Source: Calliopum simillimum (Eukaryota > Arthropoda > Insecta > Diptera > Lauxaniidae). From it: a DNA stretch of 64,000 nucleotides. The notes below the pieces were generated by a model, which was not told the origin of the DNA, did not search any database, and saw only the letters and a list, made by a program, of their open reading frames with translations. Shown here piece by piece: positions 23,453 through 36,121 of the stretch (position 1 is its first letter; each line of letters begins with the position of its first letter). The stretch covers positions 121,844,897 to 121,908,896 of the forward strand of contig OX638370.1 in assembly GCA_951812925.1 (NCBI GenBank), in the 5' to 3' direction. A program made the position numbers and the translations under genes.

Positions 23453-24020
23453 ACCCAAAACGAGTCACTGTTTGGTGCGGATTTTGGTCCAGAGGCATAA
23501 TTGGGCCATTTTTCTTCGGAGTGGCCGTTACAGTCAATGGTGATCATTATCGGGCCATGTTGAACGAATTTTTGTTCACAAAAATTGAAGAGGAGGATAT
23601 TGGCTACATTTGGTTTCAACAGGACGGCGCCCTGTTTTTGAAGATCGCATTATCAGCCGCAGAGCTGATGTCGTTTGGCCACCTCGGAGCCGCGATTTGA
23701 CACCGTTGGACTATTATTTGTGGGGTGCCCTCAAAGATAAGTGTTACGCCGACAAGCCAGAGACAATTGACGCTTCAAAGGACAATATTCGTGAAGCCAT
23801 TGGTGAAATACAGCTGCACACAATCGATAATGTGCTTAAAATTTGGACCGAACGTGTAGGCTACTGCATGGCCAGCCGAGGCAGCCATTTGAATAAAATT
23901 ATTTTCCATTATTAACCGGAAAGATTGTACTTTCAAATAAAGAAAGAAATTTCAAAAAATATTCAGTAGTTTTTTTTTATAGAATTTTCAAAAAAAAAAA
24001 AGTTATTTGGCGGACCCTGT
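23453..24020 (+). pseudogene. mariner-like transposase relic (C-terminal half)
   Basis: The plus strand encodes HPKRVTVWCGFWSRGIIGPF, then TVNGDHYRAMLNEF and YIWFQQDGA (second catalytic Asp). After a short deletion and frame change it resumes at PVFEDRIISRRADVVWPPRS, then DLTPLDYYLWGALKDKCY (third catalytic Asp in LDYYLW), and ends at a stop at 23915. This is the DDE/D domain of Tc1/mariner transposases. About 12 residues after QDGA are missing, so the two parts are in different frames, and the N-terminal DNA-binding half is gone. The 3-prime end TTTGGCGGACCCTGTA at about 24005-24020 looks like a terminal repeat. If the missing stretch is allowed for, Asp-Asp spacing would be near 41, as in rosa-type elements of tephritids (from memory). 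Confidence 0.85.
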
Positions 24021-25274
24021 AGAATAAAAACTTTCTATGCATATATAATACTTACATTACCAAAATGCACATTAACAATTTAATAACAATGAAAAAACAT
24101 AGCACTTGAGGCAGATATTTTAAAACGTTTAACTAATTAAATTATATTACATGAATGTTTAATGCTGTAAAGGGATAATTAAAAGTTAATTAGATATAGC
24201 ACATATTCGACGGAAAAATAAATTGGCGTACGTAAAATTAGAAATCAAAAAAATTTTTGCATAGTTTCGGGACGGAAAAATTAATTCCCAAATTAAAAAA
24301 CCTGCATATTTTCAGGGCGCAAAAACAAACAAAAAGCGTAAGGTTTCAAAAAATTTAAAAAAAAACTTTAATTCATTACCTTCAAAGCCGAAAAAGTGTA
24401 TAAATTTACAATTTATATCAATTTAGCTAAGCCCCAAAAAATATGCTTTGGTTTCTTTTGGCAATTGAAAAATGTTCAGAGTCTAAAATGAATTCACTGC
24501 AATCAATCAATGTTAAATTAAAATAAATTAATTAAATTCGATTCACTGCATTAATTTAAGAAGAAGAAGAAGAAAGATGTGAGAAAATACAAAAAAAAAT
24601 AAGTTGGAGAAAAACCATTAAAATTGCAATGAAGTAAGGAAGTGTGTATGAGTAGGGAAAAACAAAAATCAGAAACACGAGCTTTTATGAAACCAACAAC
24701 ACCACTACCAACTCCCTACCACCGCAGTCACCACTGACAGCACTTTGCGGCTTCACAAGGATTTATTATTATTTTCGGTTTCAGATTTTCCTGCGAAGAT
24801 GTTTTGCGCACTTCAATGTATTTCGGTGTTGCCGTTTGGCAGTGCGTGTGCTTATGTGGAATGGGGGGTAGGTTTGACAATGCAATGGTTGGAGGTTTTC
24901 CCTCAAAATCAAAATTTACCAAAATGCTTAAATAATAATTTGTTACGAAAATCACTGCTGTCAAGCGCTAAAACGTAAGTACTATGTGTTATTTGATTTA
25001 AGGTAGCAGCAGTTGAGGACTTCAAATCAATTTGATTGATTACACAAGGAAATGCTTATGATTTGAGGCTTATGGTTGGCGATAAAGTTTATAAGCAAAG
25101 AGAAGCGGAGAGCACAAATTTACATGGTAGATTGGAATAAATTAAAAAATATAAATACAATAGCCTGCATAATTATTTTGACAGAATCTATTTTTAACCC
25201 TCGAACGTTGCTTTGTTTAGAACTGTTTAATAATGGTGAGAGAATGATGTTCAAAAAAATACTAATTTCGTTGT
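24021..25274. other. Intergenic, no gene seen
   Basis: AT-rich. Opposing 77- and 78-residue frames overlap at 24728-24978; neither has family features. A GAAGAAGAAGAAG run lies at about 24560. Confidence 0.45.
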
Positions 25275-25677
25275 GACATAAGTATTTTGACATCACCTTA
25301 CGCATAATCATTGTGACTGGAACGATTCAAATTTATTTCGATAATTTGGAGTGTGCTAAGAAATGTAAGCAAAAAATTTTTCGATCGTGCAGTGTTGCCG
25401 TATTCATAAAAAAAGAAAGTTTTTTAAAGTTATCACTACACTTCAGCTGATCTGTAGAGTGATCTGCATCTTAGACGAAATATTTCTAGTTGAAATCGGA
25501 CCAGCCGATCTATCTACACATCAGTTAAAGTGAAGTTATACCTACAAAAATGCTCATTGACGAATACAGCAACACTACGCGACAAAAACAAACATTGCTC
25601 AGCACACTACAATTAATCGAAATAAATTTGAATTGTGTGAATTAAAATGCGTAAGGTAATGTCAAAATACTTATGTC
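25275..25677. mobile_element. Full-length hairpin MITE, 403 bp
   Basis: The ends GACATAAGTATTTTGACAT and ATGTCAAAATACTTATGTC are exact inverted repeats, and the two halves pair almost to the centre (about 25478), for example ACCTTACGCA against TGCGTAAGGT and GACGAAATATTTCTAG near the middle. It encodes no protein. It sits in AT-rich DNA with no firm target duplication visible. A non-autonomous DNA element of unknown superfamily. Confidence 0.85.
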
Positions 25678-27589
25678 CCGACAAAATTCGTTCTTATCAA
25701 GAATGGAAACGGTAAACGACAAAATATTTGGTATGCATATATGTAGCTGTAAATACTGCACCGTTATAAGCAAATCAACTTTCGTTATTCACAAATAGAT
25801 TTTGTCAAAATAATTATTCCAACTAGTGTAATGACCAAAGATTTTATGCTTGTCAAAAAATACATGCAAAATTGAATGCTTAAAATACTTTGTTAATCAC
25901 TACAAGTCATTGTGGGTCCAATCACAGCATTTTCACAACAATGGTACATATATTAAAATTGAATTTTTCATTGAAAACAAACAACTATTGTTCAATACAT
26001 GCCAGTGATATATCAATGCTATATTGTTTTATCATTACGGCGTAATTTTAATCACAACTGAAATCAGTGTGAAATAAATTTACATTAAAATTAACAACAA
26101 AATTAAATGTAACCTGCTGTTTCAATCATGTGTGCCGCCATTGATTTTTTTGTTTTATTTCATTTATGGTGTTGCCGTTCATTTCCGTTTAAAACAAAAA
26201 CCAAAACTGCAACAACTGCCCAATCACGCGTTTATGCTTTTGTCTTTTTAACCCCTTGACATTATCGTTTGCCTGTATCTACGTATTTATGTGCGTAAAA
26301 ATATTTATTTCATAAACGAGTTCGTATATAAGTAAGTAGATTTCACATCATCCAAGTGGCGCCAAGTAATTAAATCGCATTACATTTAAATTTTAATTAA
26401 AATTTGTGCTATCGGTTGGTAGGCCAACAGAATGCACAGTGGTATTTTGGCGAAAGAAAAGCAATTTTTCGACCACTATATTTCAAAAAGCCAAGGATGC
26501 AGTTTTATAGCGAAAGGTGCCGTTTAAACTTTTTCTAAGAAGTCATATAATTACTTCGAAAAAATTAGAAAAAATTATTTGGATTACACAAATGGTTTAA
26601 ATGGCGCAAATTAAAATGACTCTTTGCAATGCAGCGTTTGCAATTTTCTTCTGAAAATTACTAAGTTAGCTACATCTACCTACGTCTTTAAACTATAAAA
26701 AACGAGAGGTGAGAATCTACTCTTACAATGTAAGGCAAAAAAAGTTAGACTTGAAACATGTCATTGAATTCAACAATTTTCTGAAAAAAGTCATGTGTTG
26801 CATACATTTAGGGATAACGAATTCAAGTTAATTTTTTATGGGAAAAAGACGTATCTGTTGACATATCACGCAAATTTTTGGAATATTTCTTAACTCCATT
26901 TTTTCCAAAACAAGTATGAAACCACTGTGCATTGTGGCGGTGTATTCCAGCTACAAGTTGCACTACAAAATTAAAACGATAGATAGTATGGTCTTAATAA
27001 GACGTTGTCGTGGTGACCATATACTCGAAATTGTATTTAAACACTAAATGTCATAAAATTAAACAAGCCAAAACATTGGCCATTTCACTAATTTTTCAAT
27101 GTTTTATTTGAAAAAAGAAATACATGACATCTAAAGAAATATTTTCAAAAAAAAATCTGATTTTTTGCAGTGTAAGTCAAAAAACAACATATTAAACAAA
27201 ATTATTTTTCCCCCAGGACTTCTGTTTTCAATTTCGTTCAGAATACGATTACCAATATGTTTTGATTAATTATAATTAGTGGTACAGCATTGCATCAAAT
27301 CAATACAAATGACATCCCTCGTTGACAACAGATTCAATTTGACCATAAATTTATGCCATTCAATGCTTTTTGGTCGAAATTGAAATTGTTGAAATTATTT
27401 GCATGTTTTATAGCTGGTAATTTGAAAAACACGCGGTAGCAGTCAAATATTAATTTAGAAAATGTAAATTTTTTATGCTCAATTGTGGTTAGTTGAAAAC
27501 ATTTTATGTAGTTTAAAGAAATTAGTTTTCTATCCATACAAAATATGATAAAATATTATGTAAAAAAGAACGGGCTTAGCTGTGAAAGT
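25678..27589. other. Intergenic, no gene seen
   Basis: AT-rich sequence without a convincing exon, tandem array or inverted repeat that I could support. Confidence 0.45.
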
Positions 27590-27800
27590 GTATTTTCCAC
27601 TTAAAGGTGTGGCAGAGTGGGAAAGCGTATTTTCCATTTAGAGGCGTGGCACCGGCCTTTTCACCCTACACCCAGGGCATAGAAGAAGGCGTGGCAGGTA
27701 TAGAAAAGTATATAAGTTAGCTCGTGTGATTGAAAATGAGCGAAATGGGACAAAGGACATGCCTACCGCCCAGAACGGTAGGCGGAGATCATATTAGTGC
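27590..27800 (-). mobile_element. DINE-1/mini-me-like fragment, internally deleted
   Basis: Contains CCCTACACCCAGGGCATAGA, GAAGGCGTGGCAGGTATAG, AAAAGTATATAAG, then jumps to TTGAAAATGAGCGAAATGGG and CATGCCTACCGCCCA. All are landmarks of the DINE-like element at 34774-35699 in the same orientation, with the middle part missing. Two GGCGTGGCAC-type subrepeats precede it. Confidence 0.65.
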
Positions 27801-27948
27801 ATATAGCTCAAGTACAAGCACATAACCACACATAAATCAATAATATTCCAACAAATGGCAAAATTGTATAAAAAAAACCAGTAGAAAATAAGAAAAGGGT
27901 ACACGGAGAAAAATGAGTGTCATCTATATATATAATCTATATATATAT

Positions 27949-28765
27949 ACTAGCCTTCTTTACCCGCTTCGCTAGGCATGCCTGTTTTGTATTTTGTTTC
28001 CCAATAGCTAAGAAGATGCAGATAAAAATGTTAATTTACTCCACTGCCAAGTCAGCACTAAAAGTTTAGGTATTATGGGAAAGCTGATTTCATTTTAAAC
28101 CATCTTAAAAATTCGCAATAGCATAGCTGGGGTGTCCCAGGAAACCATCAATTAAGGCTTGTTGCTGGTTCGCCATAGATGTTTTTCTCTAGTCCATCTA
28201 GATAATCTTCGTTTTGACTATGAGCCATCGGGTGAACTTCGGGATCGTTCGGTTATCACAGAAAGCTATCAGTTAGGGTTTATTGATAGCCCGCCATAGA
28301 TTTTTCCCTCTCGTATAAATAGATATTCTTCGTTTTGACTATGAAGCCTTCGGGTGGCCTTCGGAAACCTTCAGGTATTTCAAAAAACTATCAGTTGAAA
28401 TTTGTTGATAGTTCGCCATAGATTTTTTCCCTTTCTTGTACCTAGATATTCTTCGTTTTGACTATCAAGCCTTCGGGTGACCTTCGGGAACCTTCAGGTA
28501 TTCCAAAAAATTATTAGTTGAAGTTTGTTGATAGTTCACCACAGATTTTTTCCCTCTCGTGTTTAGGTCCTCGTTTCGACTATGAAGTCTTTGGGTGGTC
28601 TTGGGAAACCTTCGCGTATAGCATACAAACATTCCCATACCTGAGATACAGTCATTTCCAAATTTTTAGCTCAATCGGCCGAGTAGTTCTTTAGTGATAA
28701 TGATTCAGACACACAGACACACACACAGTCATTTTTATATATGTGTGTATATAAGTAGATGAAAG
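27949..28765 (-). mobile_element. Helitron-like non-autonomous element
   Basis: On the minus strand the sequence ends in GCGAAGCGGGTAAAGAAGGC followed by TAGT, resembling the short GC hairpin and CTAGT end of Helitrons. The other side holds a (CA) run and the AATCGGCCGAGTAGTTCTTT block that is common near the starts of such elements. Internally 28190-28590 contains about four diverged units of roughly 120 bp, each with CGTTTTGACTATGAAG, CCTTCGGGTGGCCTTCGG and AGTTCGCCATAGATTTTTTC. No Rep/helicase is encoded. Confidence 0.45.
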
Positions 28766-28780
28766 CGAATGTTTGTATAT

Positions 28781-30650
28781 TAGAGTGGTCCAAATTTTGT
28801 ATGGAAAAACCAAAAGTGTTAAAAAGTCAAGGTGCGCGCGACTTTTCTGAATCCTTGGATCCTGCTGATTACAAAAAGTGCTTTGGAACCAAAAAAAAAT
28901 TGCGTTTAGATATTCCGCAACGTGCTTGAATGTACTTTTTTAGGAATTTTTGTGTTTTTGAGTAGTTTTTTAATTTAAACGCTATATCTTTTTAACCAGA
29001 GAAGGTATTTGCAAAAATTAAATTGCATTTTCTTAAGAATATATGGAGCCAAATTTTGCATTAATAGTAGTTAACCTACTCTTTCCCATTTTTTTTTTTA
29101 AAGCACTTTAAACTTCAAAATTTGTTAATTTTTTAAGGTGTTTGCACATTCAAGAACCAATTTTTTTCTTATTTTGCTCCAGGAAATTTTTTTATTTTTT
29201 TAGGCATTAATTTATCTATCAACCAATTTCAACAACTAATCCATAAGCTTCACTTTACTTACCAAAAACCGTAAAGTGTAATCAAATTTGGCCAGAAAAA
29301 AAACCTTGAGTTCAAAATTTTCATGATAAAACCGAAACAACAATAGTCATTTGCGATGTATGCGTTCACGAAGATTCTAAATCCGGTCTCAGAATTGCTG
29401 TACCTCATACGGTTTATGAGATATCCTAACCTAAAAATGCAAAAAACACCGTTTTTGCTATTTTTGAAGCTGTTATATCAAGACATGATAACTTTCAGCA
29501 TTGTATTGAAGTTAAAAGTGACAGCTTTTTTCTTCAAAACCCAATTTTTATTGTAACGATATCTCTTTGTTCCTCCGAAATATCGTCAGCAGAAATAACA
29601 AAAAAACAGTTTTTTGCACTTTTCAACTGTTTAGGTTAGAATAACTCAGAGAATAAAAAAGATATTAGTAATTTAAATTGAATTTTAAAGAAACAGACTT
29701 ACACTTTTAACCACTATACCACTTTTTGTGGTTGGAAGTAACCTTGACTTGTAATATCACTTTAAAAAGAGCAAAAACGGTGTTTCTTATACGTTTATGT
29801 AAAAATATCTCCTTATCCGTACAAGATACAGCAATTTTGAGACCAAATTCGGAATCAGCATCAACAAATACATCCAAAATGGCTGTTTTAGTTTCTTTTT
29901 GATTTATATATTTTTTTGGTTTCCTTAGAAGATCTACGAAAACTATCTGTTTACCTATTTTGCCAAAAATAACATGAAGTGTCAAGGTTTCGATATTACG
30001 AAGAATGTTGTTTTACTCAGAAGATTAGGAACTGATGATTTTATAAGAAAAAAGTGGTACCTTACGTCATCCCATTAAGATATCTTATTTTAATGCCTTG
30101 AAAACATGAAAATTTATTTTTTTTTTAAGTCCAATTTAATTATACTTAATTGTTTTTAGTGAGTAAAAGTGTTACTAATAGCTTGGTTGTTGAAATTTTA
30201 TTAAAGAAAAATTAATGCATAAAAATATAAAAATTTTAAAAAAAATTCGTTAGAGCAAAATACAATAAGAAAAAAATCTGTTCTTGAAAGTGCAAACACC
30301 TCAAAAAATTAACAAATTTTTAAGTTTAAAGTGCCGTTAAAAAAAATTGGGAATGAGTAGATTAATTATTATTAATGCAGAATATGGCTTAACATATTTT
30401 AAAAAAAATGCGATTTAATTTTTGCAAGTACCTTATCTGGTTAAAAAGATATAGCGTTTAAATTAAAAGAAGTACTCAAAAACTCAAAAATTTCTAAAAA
30501 AGTACCTTCAAGCTCGTTGCGGAATATCTAAACGCATTTTTTTTTTTTTTTTTGGTTCCAAAGCACTTTTTGTAATCAGCAGGATCCAAGGATTCAGAAA
30601 AGTCGCGCGCACCTTGACTTTTTAACATTTTCGGATTTTGGACCACTCTA
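28781..30650. mobile_element. Foldback element, 1.87 kb, TAGAGTGGTCC ends
   Basis: TAGAGTGGTCCAAATTT at 28781 is mirrored by the complement ending TTTGGACCACTCTA at 30650. Arms of about 530 bp (28781-29330 and 30115-30650) pair closely; landmarks include AAGGTGCGCGCGACTTTTCT and AGCAGGATCCAAGGATTC. The central 0.8 kb (29330-30115) holds ATCCTAACCTAAAAATGC at 29421. A TA at each end could be the target duplication. The 115-residue minus-strand frame at 30494-30841 only reads one arm and runs into the next element. Confidence 0.85.
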
Positions 30651-30657
30651 TTGTATT

Positions 30658-31665
30658 CAGTCGACGTCCAGTAATACGAATGCTCCGTATTACGAATGTC
30701 CAATGATACGAATGCAACATTTCTTCCACACGTGATTCTATAATACGAACAGCGGTAAATTTTACGGTTCGATAATACGAATGAGATTTTTTTCTTAGAA
30801 GGCTTTGCTCTTTTGCTAAGCATTAAATGCTTAGAATGCATAAAAGAATACGTGGGAAATTTTTCAGAATTTTTAGAACGTTTTAAAATGCTTTTATTCT
30901 AATATTTGGAGAAAAATTGTTTAAAAATTATAAAACGTTTCGAAAAATCTGAAAAAAAAGTTTGAGTTTTTGAAAAGAAGTCTTTCTAAAAAATTTACAA
31001 AAATCACCAAAATCAATTTTGCGACCCTGTTTTTTGACAAGAAATATCAGAGCAAAATCCTCGCGCATCGGTAATACAACAATGCCAAATTTTAGCCAAA
31101 TCGGTCACATCATGCTTTTTTAACTGGTACAATTGGCGTGTTTTACTTTAAATTTCTTCTTTTAGTGGCAAAACTCATTAAGTATTTCTTTTTTTTTTGG
31201 AAATTGAGCTTAACAGTGTAGTACGTTTAGCTCAGTTTCCATATTTTATCCATCAAAAATTTTTTTGTTTTTTATCAAAATATTGAGGGTATTCCTTAAA
31301 ATGTGTAAATGCCTTAAAAAACACGTAAACTCGTAATTGTTGTCAAAATTAATACGAACTTTGTCAGTTTTACGAGCTTTTGAGGATTTTACACGTTTTA
31401 AGAAATACCCTAATTGTGTTTTCCGTTTCCGTACCATATTACTCAGAAAAAAAATTCATAAATTTCCTATTTTTCAGAAAATTTTTTTCGTAAACTGATG
31501 TTTTCTCTCAAAACAAATATTCGAGTTAATGAGTTTTATCTCTAAACCGACGATATGTCTCAATATAAAAGAAAAAAGGACCAAAATTTCGTTGCGATAA
31601 TACGAATTTTTCGATTTTACGAATGGGCCTGACATTATATAGTTCGTATTATTGGACGTCGACTG
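30658..31665. mobile_element. Tc1/mariner-pogo-type MITE, 1.0 kb
   Basis: CAGTCGACGTCCAGTAATAC at 30658 is matched by the complement ending GGACGTCGACTG at 31665, followed by TATA. A TA lies two bases before the left end. CAG-starting termini with TA targets are typical of the pogo/Tigger branch of Tc1/mariner. AATACGAA recurs at least seven times near the two ends, possibly transposase-binding repeats. No transposase remains. It starts only a few bases after the foldback element ends. Confidence 0.7.
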
Positions 31666-31689
31666 TATATGTAAGTTCCCAATGGGGAA

Positions 31690-31955
31690 TGGAGCGCATC
31701 AATAGCGCTTCTGAAGCGCTCTTAAGCAGCAGTGAAGCGCATCTCCCTCGTATCCAAAAGCGCTGAAATTAACATTGGCATGTCATTGGAAGGGAGCGCT
31801 TCGTTCTCGCTACCAAAAATGCTCTTTGGATGCGCATCGCTCTCGCATCCAGAAATGCTGTTTGGATGCGCATCGCTCTCGCATTCAGAAATGCTCTTTC
31901 GAAACGCATCGCTCTCGCATTCAGAAATGCTCTTTGGATGCTTTTTGGATGACAA
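31690..31955. repeat. 36-bp tandem array, left part
   Basis: Units near GCGCATCGCTCTCGCATTCA followed by GAAATGCTCTTTGGAT, about six copies. Since 36 is divisible by three, open frames exist on both strands; the minus strand reads a 12-residue unit KSISECESDAHP. The array resumes at 32276-32460 after a SINE insertion. Confidence 0.85.
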
Positions 31956-31989
31956 TAAAAATATTTAAAAAATTAATTTTTAATTGAAA

Positions 31990-32245
31990 TTTTACGTCTT
32001 TCGCCACAAAGACACATCAAACTATTATTTTATTTTTTTTTTTTTTTTTTGATGTAATTATAACTATTTTTATTTTACTAAATTAATTATAATTGAAAAA
32101 TTGCAAGTTGAAAAACTTTTGTGTTTGGTCTGGGCCGGAGTTGAACCAAGCACCTCACGGTTGCTACAACTCTCAATCGCAGTGCCAGTCGCTAGACCAC
32201 TGCTCCATCCTTGTGCTCTTACGAAGCTGACTTATTGACTTATTT
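31990..32245 (-). mobile_element. tRNA-derived SINE, copy 1
   Basis: On the minus strand the head reads GGAGCAGTGGTCTAGCGACT (A-box-like) and later GGTTCAACTCCGGCCCAGAC (B box), about the spacing of a tRNA gene. It is followed by a tail shared with the SINE at 54105-54325: CAACTTGCAATTTTTCAATT, then TATAATTAATTT, and GTCTTTGTGGCGAAAGACG. A poly-A (T-run at about 32030-32050) interrupts the tail. It splits the 36-bp array. The tRNA of origin is not determined. Confidence 0.8.
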
Positions 32246-32275
32246 TGTTTTGTGCGTAAATACGTGACCGAAAGC

Positions 32276-32465
32276 GCTTCGTTCTCGCTACCAGAAATGC
32301 TCTTTGAATGCGCATCGCTCTCGCATTCAGAGATGCTCTTTGGATGCGCTTTGCTCTCGCTACCTATAGCGCAGAAAATATGCGCATATAGATCAGCTCT
32401 TTAGATACGAGAAGGGCGCGCATCGCTATAGCATCTTGGGGATGCGCATCAAAATTTTCTGTTGG
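32276..32465. repeat. 36-bp tandem array, right part
   Basis: Continues the unit GCGCATCGCTCTCGCATTCA seen at 31690-31955, becoming more diverged toward GATGCGCATC at 32445. Confidence 0.8.
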
Positions 32466-32681
32466 GTTCCTTATAGACTCCCAAACGGCTGGAAATTTAT
32501 ATATAAAGGATTTCAGGTACGGCGCGTATTTCTGCATCATTATTTTTTTTTTTTGGTTTTTTTTTCACCCAAGGGTCCCCCCTTGGATGTCAGTGTCAAA
32601 AATTAAAAAAAAAATTGTTTTTTCCTCCAAAAAAGAAAGCAAGAAAGAAAAATCCTCTGCAATTTGGCATAGATATATAGA
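32466..32681. other. Spacer with a small hairpin
   Basis: T-rich, with ACCCAAGGGTCCCCCCTTGG at about 32567-32586, a short GC hairpin-like site. No gene. Confidence 0.4.
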
Positions 32682-33060
32682 GGCTCACAAAAGTATTCGG
32701 AATTTGAAAATTTTTTAAAAAATCGTAAAATTTTTTAATTACGAATTAATTTATTTTGAATCACTCTTAATAATTTTAACGCGGTAAATATCTAGTTTTA
32801 TTTATTAAAAGAAGCTTTCCTAAAATGTAACTTAAAAATGAAAAAAAAGAGCTTATAAGCAAAATTCTACTTAAATTCAATACACAAAAGTATTCGGAAT
32901 TCTAAAAAATTTGGAAATATTTTAAAAACGAAATAAAAGAATAATCCAAAGGTATTTGGGGCACTCTTAAAATTCAATTTACAGTTAGTTTGCGGTAGCT
33001 CAGTTCTGTTTTGTCAGTTTTTTTTTTAAGCGAAAAACTGCGTTTTTTAGAAAAAGTAAG

Positions 33061-33105
33061 ATGGGAAGAAAATCAGAAGAAACCACTTTTGAATAAAAAC
33101 TAGTT
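33061..33105 (+). pseudogene. Tc1-like transposase N-terminus, first piece, left arm
   Basis: Begins MGRKSEETTFE, then a stop and KLV. Together with the piece at 33989 onward this gives the start of a Tc1-family transposase helix-turn-helix domain. The DINE-like insertion separates the two pieces. Confidence 0.65.
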
Positions 33106-33986
33106 AGGGTGTAAAATTTGGCCTGGCCAAACATTAAATACCCTACACTGCAGTATTTTAAAAATTTTGCTCTTATGGGAGGTCCAGAGCTTGCATTTAT
33201 AGTTTTTAGTGTCTGAGTGAAAAACGTTTTCAGTAGGTATAGAGTTTGAAGCTTTTGCTTATATAAGAGGTGCCACGCCCTCTTGTCCGAGTTCGTCTAG
33301 TTTTAGCTTAGAGCGTGCATTTATAGTCTTAAATATTTGAGTGAAGTTTGGTTGGATTATCTCAAAAAACTCTTTCAGTATAGCATTTTGAAACTTTCGC
33401 TTATATGGGAGGTGCCACGCCCCCTTGTCTGACTTCACCAAATTTTTGTTGAGAGCTTTCATTTATGATTCTTAGTGTCTGAGTCGAATTGGGTTCGAAT
33501 ATCTCAAAAAACGCTTCCAGTATAGCGTTTTAAAGCTTTTGCTTATATGGTAGGTGCCACGCCCTCTTGTCCGAATTCGTTCGGTTTTTTTTAAGAGATT
33601 GCGCTTACAATTCGTAGTATTTATGCGTATTTTGGTTGCATTGTCGTGAAAAATAGTCCTAAAATTGCATTTTGAATATATTTTTTGTATCGGCGGTAGG
33701 CGTGTCCGTTGACCGATTTCGCTCATTTTCAATCCCGCGAGCTAACTTTGACGACGGAGGCAGTGTATCAAATTTCATTGAATTATCTTGCTCAGTTTTC
33801 CCAAAAAGTGTATTTCAACACACAGCCACCCAGCCAACCACCCAGCCAGACAGACCGACATGGCTTTATCGACTCAGGAGGTGACGCTGATCAAGAATAT
33901 ACATACTTTTCTATATCTGCCACGCCTCCTTCCCTGCGTTACAAACGGAAGGACAAAGTGAATATACCCTGGGTGTAGGGTATAAA
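33106..33986 (+). mobile_element. DINE-1/mini-me-like element nested in the left arm
   Basis: Begins GGGTGTAAAATTTGGCCTGG and ends CCCTGGGTGTAGGGTATAAA. Three or four subrepeats of about 125 bp each hold GCTTATATGGGAGGTGCCAC. Near the 3-prime end are a short CAGCCAACCACCCAGCCAGA tract, then ATCGACTCAGGAGGTGACGC and TGATCAAGAATATACATAC. That order (tetranucleotide tract, then a core with CTGATCAAGAATATA) is the hallmark of dipteran mini-me/DINE-1 elements as I recall them. No protein is encoded; short open frames here belong to the repeat. Confidence 0.75.
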
Positions 33987-33988
33987 AA

Positions 33989-34312
33989 TGAGAAAGTGCG
34001 AGGATGGAAAATCCCTTTTGGAGATTGGAAGCGGCGTTGGAAGAAGTACTTAGACTATCCGCAGCATTAAAGAAACAAAAAAATTTCATAATTCACAACG
34101 CTTTGGTAGGTTATCGAATCTAGGCATTCAAGATAGGTCGGATATCATACGCAAAACTAAAATTCGACCACGTACTTTAGCAGTGGACATTAATAGAAGC
34201 CTCACTTAATATAATGGAGCAAAGATAAGTGATGAAACTAATCGCAGGACACTCAGAAATGCTAGTTATAATGGAGAAACTCAACGTTTCAAACCATTTA
34301 TAAGTAAGGTAA
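33989..34312 (+). pseudogene. Tc1-like transposase DNA-binding region, left arm
   Basis: The frame reads DGKSLLEIGSGVGRST, TIRSIKETKKFHNS, then KTKIRPRTLAVDINRSLT, a stop, YNGAKISDETNRRTLRNASY and KPFISK. This is the paired-like two-helix-turn-helix region of Tc1-type transposases (linker motif G-R-x-x-x-L and ISDETxRRTL). In-frame stops and the absence of the catalytic DDE domain show that it is dead. Confidence 0.75.
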
Positions 34313-34382
34313 AAAAAAAACGCTTTTATATATAATAAAGATACAATTTATACAATATTTTGTATTGTCTCTTAAAATAACA

Positions 34383-34770
34383 CATAACCTAAACCATTCG
34401 TTGCAATTTAAGTGATTTTTTGCAAACTCTAAGCGCTTTTTGCGGTTGGTCTTACTTATAAATGGTTTGAAACGTTGAGTTTTTCCATTATAACTAGCAT
34501 TTCTGAGTGTCCTGCGATTAGTTTCATCACTTATCTTTGCTCCATTATATTAAGTGAGGCTTCTATTAATGTCCACTGCTAAAGTACGTGGTCGAATTTT
34601 AGTTTTTCGCATGATATCCGACCTGTCTTGAATGCCTAGTTTCGATAATCTACGAAAGCGTTGTGAATTATGGAACTTTTTTCTTTCTATAATGCTGCGG
34701 ATGGTCTAAATACTTCTTCCAATGCCGCTTGCAATCTCCTAAAGGGATTTTCCATCCTCACGCTTTCTCA
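34383..34770 (-). pseudogene. Tc1-like transposase DNA-binding region, right arm
   Basis: Mirror copy of 33989-34312 that continues further: after KPFISK it reads TNRKKRLEFAKNHLNCNEWF before the sequence ends near 34383. This is the normal Tc1 transposase continuation toward the catalytic domain. It carries its own stops (for example DGKSL then stop), different from the left arm, so the arms have diverged since the duplication. Confidence 0.75.
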
Positions 34771-34773
34771 TTT

Positions 34774-35699
<926 letters not shown>

Positions 35700-35742
35700 C
35701 TAGTTTTTATTCAAGAGTGGTTTCTTCTGGTTTTCTTCCCAT
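35700..35742 (-). pseudogene. Tc1-like transposase N-terminus, first piece, right arm
   Basis: Mirror of 33061-33105; the start codon lies at 35742-35740 and the reading runs through MGRKPEETTLE-like codons and KLV into the DINE-like insertion. Confidence 0.55.
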
Positions 35743-36121
35743 CGTACTTTTTCTAAAAAACGAAGTTTTTCGCTTAAAAAAAAAACTGACAAAACAGAAT
35801 TGAGCTACCGCAAACTAACTGTAAATTGAATTCTAAGAGTGCCCCAAATACCTTTGGATTATTCTTTTATTTAGTTTTTAAAATATTGTCAAATTATTTA
35901 GAATTCCGAATACTTTTGTGTATTGAATTTAAGTAGAATTTTGCTTATAAACTCTTTTTTCATTTTTAAGTTACATTTTAGGAAAGCTTCTTTTAATAAA
36001 TAAAACTAGATATTTACCGCGTTATAATTATTAAGAGTGATTCAAAAAAAATTAATTCGTAATTAAAAAATTTTACGATTTTTTAAAAAATTTTCAAATT
36101 CCGAATACTTTTGTGAGCCTC

